Part shown: piece after piece, positions 58,182 to 64,000 of the stretch
Layout of the letters: each line of letters opens with the position of its first letter
Numbering within the stretch: position 1 is the stretch's first letter
Source of the DNA: a bacterium
GTDB taxonomy: Bacteria > Armatimonadota > Zipacnadia > Zipacnadales > Zipacnadaceae
Assembly (NCBI GenBank): GCA_030602615.1
Contig: JAUVZM010000003.1
Coordinates: forward strand, 37,707-101,706
DNA length: 64,000 bases
Reading direction: 5' to 3'
Position numbers and translations under genes: made by a program
The notes under the pieces: model-generated
What the model was told of the DNA's origin: nothing
The model's database searches: none
Seen by the model: only the letters and a program-made list of their open reading frames with translations

Positions 58182-59606
58182 ATGCTTAAGATCAAAGAGC
58201 GACTGGTTAACACCGTAGCCAATCTGGCCAGCGACGAGGATAAATTAATAGGGCGACTGGGCACCGTCGCTCGCATCGGCAGACATCTCGCCCCCGCGCG
58301 CCTTCATCGCAAGCAGCTCAGCCAGCTTCAATGGGCGATAGACAATGACCACCCAGCAATTGAGCTAATCCGCCGGGTTGTCCGCGATACCAATCGCAAT
58401 ACGCTGCAGGGCTTTGTCAATCTTTTCGTCAATCACGCCTGGGACGGTTACAGGCGCCGGAAGCAATTCGAAAAGGAACACGGGCTGTTCCCGCCGTCCT
58501 TCGTAGTGATATCCCCGCTGGCTGCCTGCAATTTGAACTGCGTCGGCTGCTATGCGGGCGCCTACGGGCACCGCGAGCCCAACCTGACCTATGAGGATAT
58601 GCAAAAGATCATCGAGGAAGCCAGACAGTGGGGCTGCCGGTTCATTGCCATAACCGGCGGCGAACCTACGCTGTACTGGGACCGGATCCCCGGCAGCGAC
58701 CGGGGCATATGCGACCTGTGCCGCCAGTACGATGATATGGTCTTTTTGATGTACACCAACGGGACGCTGCTTGGGGAGGAGATGGCAGCGCAGATGGCGA
58801 AACTGGGCAATATCACGCCGGGCATTAGTATTGAAGGCTTCCGCCGGGAGACTGACGCGCGCCGCGGCGAAGGCGTCTTCGAGAAGATAATGCGGGCGAT
58901 GGAGGCCCTGCACAGCCAGCACGTCTTCTTTGGAGCTTCGGTGACTTATACCACACAGAACGTAGATGTGGTCAGCTCTGACGAGTTCGTAGAGATGCTG
59001 ATTGACAAGGGCTGTTTCTACTCCTGGTATTTTATGTATGTGCCGGTCGGCCGGGAGCCCGACCTGTCACTGATGATCACTCCCGAGCAGAGAAAGCAGG
59101 TGGCGCACAAGACCTGGGAGTGGCTGACGACTCGGCCCATCTTTATCGCCGATTTCTGGAACTCTGGGCCTCTGGTGCAGGGCTGCATCGCCGCCGGCCG
59201 GCCCAACGGCTATATACACATCACGCACGAAGGCGACATCTGTCCCTGTGTGTTCATGATGTACTCGGCCCATAACATTCATAAAATGGATTCCGAAACG
59301 CCGCTGATAGACGCCGTAAAGAGCGACTTTTTCGCCAAAATACGCAAGGGGCAAAGAGAGAAGGAGAATAATCCTCTGGCACCCTGCCAAATTGTCGATC
59401 ATCCCGAGGTGCTCAAAGAGGCGGTAGAAACTACCGGAGCGCACTCCACTCAGGAAGGTCAGACCCTGCTGGATGAGCTTCATCCTCTAATAGCCCAGAA
59501 AGCGAAAGAGTGGCAGGAGATCGCCGACGAGATGTGGACGCATAGCGGTGTGTACTGCGGGTTCGCTGATGAATACGAGGATGGCAACTGGCTGCATCCG
59601 GGCTAA
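58182..59606 (+). CDS. Radical SAM protein, SPASM-like
   Basis: A 474-residue radical SAM enzyme. About 110 residues of helical N-terminal extension precede SPLAACNLNCVGCYAGAYG (the Cys triad), ITGGEPTLYW near residue 160 and MYTNGTLL near residue 190. Later Cys groups (GCIAAGRPNGYIHITHEGDICPCVFM and CQIVDHPEVLKEA) suggest auxiliary clusters. This type of extended radical SAM protein is common in uncultured bacteria and often acts on lipids or peptides; I cannot assign it. GGGAGG precedes the ATG. A second radical SAM gene follows 95 bases on. Confidence 0.85.
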   Translation: MLKIKERLVNTVANLASDEDKLIGRLGTVARIGRHLAPARLHRKQLSQLQWAIDNDHPAIELIRRVVRDTNRNTLQGFVNLFVNHAWDGYRRRKQFEKEHGLFPPSFVVISPLAACNLNCVGCYAGAYGHREPNLTYEDMQKIIEEARQWGCRFIAITGGEPTLYWDRIPGSDRGICDLCRQYDDMVFLMYTNGTLLGEEMAAQMAKLGNITPGISIEGFRRETDARRGEGVFEKIMRAMEALHSQHVFFGASVTYTTQNVDVVSSDEFVEMLIDKGCFYSWYFMYVPVGREPDLSLMITPEQRKQVAHKTWEWLTTRPIFIADFWNSGPLVQGCIAAGRPNGYIHITHEGDICPCVFMMYSAHNIHKMDSETPLIDAVKSDFFAKIRKGQREKENNPLAPCQIVDHPEVLKEAVETTGAHSTQEGQTLLDELHPLIAQKAKEWQEIADEMWTHSGVYCGFADEYEDGNWLHPG

Positions 59607-59700
59607 TCAGCGGTCATCTCCAACCCAGCTACTAGCCAGATTATTTCCGCTATTACACTTAGGTGAGCCTCAGTTTATATATGAATAAGGAGCTACAAGC

Positions 59701-61005
59701 ATGGAAATTCGTCTGATTGCAGCTGAGCGCTTGCGCTATCACGGAGATTCCAGTCGACTGGGTCAACCGCTGTTTCCCCCGTTGAGCCTGATGACCATAG
59801 CAGCACTCACCCCCGAAAAGCACAACGTCACCATCACTGACGAAAGCGTTGAGGCGGTCGACTTTGATCAAAAACCTGACCTGGTCGGCCTCACCGCCAT
59901 GACTGCAGCTGCCCCTCGGGCTTATCAGATCGCCGACCGGTTCCGCCAGCAGGGGGTGCCAGTTGTTATGGGCGGCATGCACGCTTCAGCGTTGCCTGAT
60001 GAAGCCCTCCAACATGTGGACTCAGTGGTAATTGGGGAGGCCGAGGAGTTGTGGCCTCAGCTTCTGGCGGATCTCGAGGACGGGTCATTGCAACCTGTTT
60101 ACCGCCACGAAGAATACCCCGACCCCGCCACGATCCCGGCAGCAAGGCGCGATCTGGTAGACATAAATAAGTACGTAGCCAAATATACGCTTCAGGCCAG
60201 TCGCGGCTGCCCGTTTGCCTGCTCTTTCTGCACGGTCTCTACCTTCTTTGGTCGTACCTACCGCACCCGGCCGATCGAAGATGTCGTCGCGGAAGCAGCC
60301 AGCCTTGGAGGCGAGCCGCTGATACTGGTGGATGACAACATAATGGGAAAGCCCTCCTATGCCGAACGACTCTTCGAGGCATTGGCCGACCTGAAGACGA
60401 CTTTTGCTACCCAGGCCTCTACTACAATGCTCAAGAGCCCGGAGCTTATCGTCCAGGCCGCCGAAGCCGGCTGCCGGGCGCTGTTCGTGGGGCTGGAAAG
60501 TATCTCGCCCCAGCAACTGGCCAATGTCGGCAAGAAGTTCAACGTCGTCGAGAAATATAAGGAACTGGTGCAAAGACTGCACGATAATGGAATCTCGATA
60601 ATCGGTAGCTTTATGTTCGGCCTGGACGGTGATAAGCCCGACGTCTTTGAGCGCACCGCCGACTTTGCCGAGGAGGCCCAGATTGACATCGCTCAGTTCT
60701 CCATCCTAACGCCCCTGCCGGGCACGAAACTCTACCACCAACTCCAGCGCGAAGACAGGATATTTGAAGATGACTGGAGCAACTATGACGGCACCCGTGC
60801 CACCTTCGTGCCCCAGGGCATGAGCCGAGAGAAGCTCGACGCCGGTCTGCAGTGGATCTACGAACGGTTCTATTCGTGGCGCAGCATCTTCAAGCGCACT
60901 GCCAGCCGCCTCCAACCACTGATATGGACAATTAACGCCATCTATCATCGGCGAGCGGGCAAGTGGGTCACCGAGATGCGCCAGCAGTTGACTACCGGTG
61001 AGTGA
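59701..61005 (+). CDS. B12-binding-domain radical SAM protein
   Basis: A 434-residue class B-type radical SAM enzyme. The N-terminal Rossmann-like cobalamin-binding region (ITDESVEAVDFDQKPDLVGLTAMTAAAPRAYQIADRF...VVMGGMHASALPDEAL) lacks the classic DxHxxG, as in many relatives. The SAM motif is SRGCPFACSFCTVSTFFGRTYRTRP near residue 168; FVGLESISPQQLANVGKKFN and ILTPLPGTKLY follow. Relatives methylate or modify lipids and cofactors. AAGGAG lies 8 bases before the ATG. Likely co-transcribed with the preceding radical SAM gene. Confidence 0.88.
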   Translation: MEIRLIAAERLRYHGDSSRLGQPLFPPLSLMTIAALTPEKHNVTITDESVEAVDFDQKPDLVGLTAMTAAAPRAYQIADRFRQQGVPVVMGGMHASALPDEALQHVDSVVIGEAEELWPQLLADLEDGSLQPVYRHEEYPDPATIPAARRDLVDINKYVAKYTLQASRGCPFACSFCTVSTFFGRTYRTRPIEDVVAEAASLGGEPLILVDDNIMGKPSYAERLFEALADLKTTFATQASTTMLKSPELIVQAAEAGCRALFVGLESISPQQLANVGKKFNVVEKYKELVQRLHDNGISIIGSFMFGLDGDKPDVFERTADFAEEAQIDIAQFSILTPLPGTKLYHQLQREDRIFEDDWSNYDGTRATFVPQGMSREKLDAGLQWIYERFYSWRSIFKRTASRLQPLIWTINAIYHRRAGKWVTEMRQQLTTGE

Positions 61006-61211
61006 CCTGCAGAAAAGGCCGGCTACTGGCGGCAGCGGTGGTGTCTTGTTCGCCGTACCGTTCCTCTGTTTGTGCAGGAACCGCGCCGTAAGTGGCGAAC
61101 CCTCAAGCGCTCGTCGTTGAAGTCCCTCCAACTTAGCAGAGCCAGGTTGAGTGAATCACTAACAGCCCGCGGCTGGCCAGTACCATCAGCCGTGAGCAAA
61201 GGTTTGTCTAT

Positions 61212-62804
61212 GTGAAGAGACTATGGTTATCGCGCAAAACGCGCGCAGGCACAGTCGCGCTGGCGACCTTAATAATGTTAGTAGTGCTGTATAGCTGGGC
61301 GCTGACGGGCCGGTTTTTTGATGTTATGCAGTCGGTCTACGCCTGTGCTGCAGCGCAGATCAACCAGGGGCTTGATCTGTACACAGACACTGTAGCCCTC
61401 CACACGCCACTTAGTATCCTCTTCCTGGCACTACTGTTTTCCTGGTTCGGGATCAGCTTGAACGTCTCGACCCTTGCTACCCGTCTCGCCGGCGGACTGG
61501 AAAGTGTCTGGATATATCTGTTTGCTCGTAAGCTACAGATGACCGCGGGCTGGGCGTTCGTAGCGGGGTTGTTCACGCTCATTTGGGGAATTGAGCTGGG
61601 GGTGCTGGGCCGCACGCCTTCGTTCTATCTGTGCCTGGGAGCCTTTTTGGCCACAGGGGCTTTGTTTTTCGTCGGGACCTTCCGCTCCTTGTTATTCACA
61701 CTGCTCGGCGGCTTGCTGGCCGGTGCGGCCTTTTGGACGTACCAGGCCAGCGGCACACACATCGTGCTGGCCTTCTTCGTATGGATTGCGCTGCGGGTGG
61801 TCGGCATTATACCAGGGGATACAAGGCCTCGCATCCGCAAGGCAGCGCAGGAAGCATTGCTCTTCGGCGCCGGCCTGGCCGGCGGTTCTTTAGTAATCTT
61901 CATCTGGGCCCAATATCATGGGATTTGGGGACGAATGCTCTACTGTGTCAAGGATATGCCCGGAGAGTCTCTGCACCTGTACCTGTGGCGATGGTCAGCA
62001 CTACTTGACAACTGGACACCTGACTCCCTCAGTTTCAGCGCGCTGAAATCGTACCTGGGAAGCCTGGATCCCCATCCCCTGGCAGCAATTACCTGGTTAC
62101 TGCTGGCCGTAAGCTGGTTCCGCAGCCGCCGGGCGGTGGCACCTGTCACTTGCTCGCGAGTGGGCTTGTTGCTTATCTTCGCTGGGGTTGGGATGCTCGT
62201 TATGTTTTGGTTCGCTGCAACCTATCGCCTGCTGCTTCATGTAATGCCGACACTGGGGCTGGTAGCGTGCTGGTGGGTTAGCCAGAGAACTCAGCAGGTA
62301 GGAACGGCTGTTAAGCGTTACTGGCCCGCAGCCCTGCTTGCTCTGTTTATGCTCTGGGGAGTGGTGCGCATCGGACACAACCTTTCCTGGCGGGGAAACA
62401 CGCGCGTGGAATTTCCTACCGCTACGTTCTGGACACAACCCGAGGATGCAGCCTGGCTGCAGCAGGCCGTGGCCACCGTCCACCAAAGACACCTACCCGG
62501 CTCAAGCTGCTTCATCCTGGGCCGGGGCGGTCTGCTGCATATCTTGACCGGGACATGGCCCGCCGGCAAGTATCCAGTGACTGCATCATTTCTCCTGAAT
62601 TCACAGGAATACAAGAGAGCTTGGGAAGAGATTGCTCGATCCCATCCGACATATGTTTACGGCTTTCTGCACAGCCCACGACACATTCACACCGAGCCCT
62701 ACTCTGAGACCTTCAGCGCAAATCTTGACAAGCACTATCAGGTGCACACCCGCCTTGACAGTCATGCCGGCACTTTTGTAGTCTGGGAGAAACGCACCGA
62801 ATAA
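61212..62804 (+). CDS. GT39/ArnT-like membrane glycosyltransferase
   Basis: A 530-residue protein with about ten to twelve predicted membrane helices and a C-terminal soluble stretch of about 120 residues. The first extracytoplasmic loop (NQGLDLYTDTVALHTPLSILFLALL) is the typical polyprenyl-phosphate-sugar glycosyltransferase pattern (Gly-x-x-Leu/Pro-Tyr-x-Asp ... His-x-Pro-Leu). It should transfer a sugar from a lipid carrier to an envelope acceptor. GTG start with AAAGG upstream. It follows the two radical SAM genes and may act on the same envelope product. Confidence 0.75.
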   Translation: MKRLWLSRKTRAGTVALATLIMLVVLYSWALTGRFFDVMQSVYACAAAQINQGLDLYTDTVALHTPLSILFLALLFSWFGISLNVSTLATRLAGGLESVWIYLFARKLQMTAGWAFVAGLFTLIWGIELGVLGRTPSFYLCLGAFLATGALFFVGTFRSLLFTLLGGLLAGAAFWTYQASGTHIVLAFFVWIALRVVGIIPGDTRPRIRKAAQEALLFGAGLAGGSLVIFIWAQYHGIWGRMLYCVKDMPGESLHLYLWRWSALLDNWTPDSLSFSALKSYLGSLDPHPLAAITWLLLAVSWFRSRRAVAPVTCSRVGLLLIFAGVGMLVMFWFAATYRLLLHVMPTLGLVACWWVSQRTQQVGTAVKRYWPAALLALFMLWGVVRIGHNLSWRGNTRVEFPTATFWTQPEDAAWLQQAVATVHQRHLPGSSCFILGRGGLLHILTGTWPAGKYPVTASFLLNSQEYKRAWEEIARSHPTYVYGFLHSPRHIHTEPYSETFSANLDKHYQVHTRLDSHAGTFVVWEKRTE

Positions 62805-62833
62805 TAGCTCAGCTATTGCGAGGAGGATAGACA

Positions 62834-63820
62834 TTGGTTACCGAAATGGAAATGGTCACAATCAAGTCAGGCGAGCAGCTTCAGATCATCCGCGTGGTCG
62901 GTCCTGATGCAGAGTGGAAAGAGCCGATAATGAAGGTGCTTGGCCACAAGGGCGAGTTCTGGCTGGGCACCATCCAGATGACGCTCGAACAGCCCCTGGA
63001 AGGCGTGCAGTGCTACTACTATCTGGGCTTGCTGGACGGGGAGATCGTCAGCAATATTACCACCACCGAGGCTCCCGAAGTGGGCGTCGGCATTCTCGGC
63101 CATGTTTTCACTAACCCCTCTCACCGCCGCAAGGGTATCTGCACGGCGCTGATGGAGACAGTGACCAGCGACTTCACCGGGCGCGGCGGTAGGGCGATGA
63201 CGCTGGGCACTGGCTACGACAGCCCCGCCTACCATATCTACCACCGCTTCGGCTTTGCGGGCATCGGCACATCAGGACGGCTGATCTGGCAGGCCCGGCC
63301 CGGCTTTCTCGACGACTACTTCGCAGCCGACTCCACCGACGTTGCCGACATTAGCTGGCCGGACTGGACCCGGCTGGACCTGCTCTACACCATCGCCACC
63401 GGCAGCTTCCTGCGCGGCATCTATTTCACGCACTACGGACTCTCCGAGTACGAGGCCTATTTCCCCCGGCTCTCGCAACTAACCACTGCCACTGAGTCCG
63501 CCCAGTCAAAGGTGCTTATCAAGCCGGGCGGCGAGGTCGTCGGTCATGCTCTGCTGGTGCCTGACCCGCGCTGGCACAATGATGTCTGGCTGCTCGACCT
63601 GTTCGTTCATCCTGACTTCTATCCAGCCGCCGGTGAGCTGCTGGCCGCGATAGAGCTGCCGCCGAGCCGAAAGGTCCAGGCTTATGCCGACAGCCAGTCC
63701 CCCGAGAAGATCCAGCTTCTGGAGGCGGCCGGCTTCCACCAGGAAGCAGTGCTGCGCAACCAGATTGTCAATACCGAGGGCGAGCACCTTGACGTTCACA
63801 TATTCGCTGCTACCAAGTGA
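62834..63820 (+). CDS. GNAT-family N-acetyltransferase
   Basis: A 328-residue acetyl-CoA-dependent acyltransferase. The first 150 residues form the GNAT fold: IVSNITTTEAPEVGVGILGHVFTNPSHRRKGICTALME with the R/Q-x-x-G-x-A-like P-loop (HRRKGICTA) near residue 100, then YHIYHRFGFAGIG. The second half (residues 160-328) looks like a further, degenerate GNAT-like domain. TTG start at 62834 with AGGAGG 7 bases upstream. Starts 30 bases after the glycosyltransferase stop. The acceptor is unknown. Confidence 0.85.
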   Translation: MVTEMEMVTIKSGEQLQIIRVVGPDAEWKEPIMKVLGHKGEFWLGTIQMTLEQPLEGVQCYYYLGLLDGEIVSNITTTEAPEVGVGILGHVFTNPSHRRKGICTALMETVTSDFTGRGGRAMTLGTGYDSPAYHIYHRFGFAGIGTSGRLIWQARPGFLDDYFAADSTDVADISWPDWTRLDLLYTIATGSFLRGIYFTHYGLSEYEAYFPRLSQLTTATESAQSKVLIKPGGEVVGHALLVPDPRWHNDVWLLDLFVHPDFYPAAGELLAAIELPPSRKVQAYADSQSPEKIQLLEAAGFHQEAVLRNQIVNTEGEHLDVHIFAATK

Positions 63821-63975
63821 ATGCTCACTACAACCCATCTAACGCGGATTATTCATAAACCGAAATGCAAATCTGTCGTACTGTTCCAATTTCAAGAGTT
63901 TTTGCCGGCCTGCCCGCCGTAGCTGCACTATTGCAGATCATGCGGGAAAGGTGCGGCTTGTGGTGAGCTCAGTAG

Positions 63976-63996
63976 AGCCGGAAAATCGGCTTTTTT
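63976..63996 (+). terminator. Rho-independent terminator
   Basis: AGCCG-GAAAAT-CGGCT followed by six T. A short but textbook terminator 155 bases beyond the acetyltransferase, probably ending the radical SAM-GT-GNAT transcript. The 63821-63975 stretch shows nothing else. Confidence 0.65.
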
Positions 63997-64000
63997 CAAA

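Overview
The window is 64 kb of moderately GC-rich bacterial DNA, densely coding on both strands, with good Shine-Dalgarno sites and many near-consensus sigma-70-type promoters. I cannot name the species. The mix fits an uncultured heterotrophic, probably diderm bacterium of the Armatimonadota / Planctomycetota / Hydrogenedentota kind, but that placement is inference. The supporting genes are a sulfatase with its radical-SAM maturase, GH4, Gfo/Idh, UroD-like and non-pyrrolysine MttB-like enzymes, a Tat-tagged AmrS, GldG/DUF4340 ABC genes, orphan Flp pilins and a putative outer-membrane protein. No phage, CRISPR array or rRNA operon was seen.

Layout. 0-2.1 kb: SbcC (cut by the window edge) and SbcD. 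2.3-3.7 kb: two secreted proteins sharing a C-terminal domain. 3.8-7.6 kb (minus): cold-shock protein, octanoyltransferase LipM, GcvH, homocysteine methyltransferase and a DUF4349 membrane protein. 7.8-10.3 kb: sulfatase, the orphan tail of a restriction enzyme, and a DUF72 protein. 10.4-14.5 kb: secreted barrel-like protein, branched-chain amino-acid-type binding lipoprotein, HAD hydrolase and two tandem paralogous membrane proteins. 14.5-17.8 kb: HtrA-like protease and the infC-rpmI-rplT operon. 17.8-21.4 kb: sulfatase maturase, a Flp pilin and a large TPR-type membrane protein.

21.4-33.2 kb is an accessory catabolic block: gamma-glutamyltransferase-like, MttB-like methyltransferase, propeller-PHP fusion, Gfo/Idh oxidoreductase, glycoside-hydrolase-like protein, a broken alcohol dehydrogenase, GH4 and a UroD-like protein. 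33.2-36.1 kb is a decayed mobile or defence-type patch: IS3 transposase remnant, a second Flp pilin, a 90-bp dispersed repeat, two unknown genes and a MazEF-type toxin-antitoxin pair with an evident operator. After tRNA-Leu(CAA), 36.7-49.6 kb is mostly housekeeping: SppA, PolA, an S1-domain protein, CoaE, an ABC-2/GldG/DUF4340 export operon and ArgD. 49.6-56.1 kb: membrane spermidine-synthase-like protein, AmrS and a huge TPR protein with a peptidase-like end. 56.4-64 kb: a helicase pseudogene behind a perfect promoter, a Cof-type HAD hydrolase, two radical SAM enzymes, a GT39-like membrane glycosyltransferase and a GNAT acetyltransferase.

How the genes work together. The sulfatase and the maturase 8 kb away form a substrate-activator pair. 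GcvH and LipM form a lipoylation unit. The 21-33 kb enzymes look like a scavenging cluster for sugars and methylated compounds, without its transporter or corrinoid protein in view. Many ORF-track starts are too early, and starts here were moved using Shine-Dalgarno sites and signal peptides. The most interesting unexplained items are the paired secreted proteins, the protease with two YbjN-like repeats, the propeller-PHP fusion, the 90-bp repeat pair, the apparent AUA start at 28375, and the TPR protein with a degenerate peptidase-like end.
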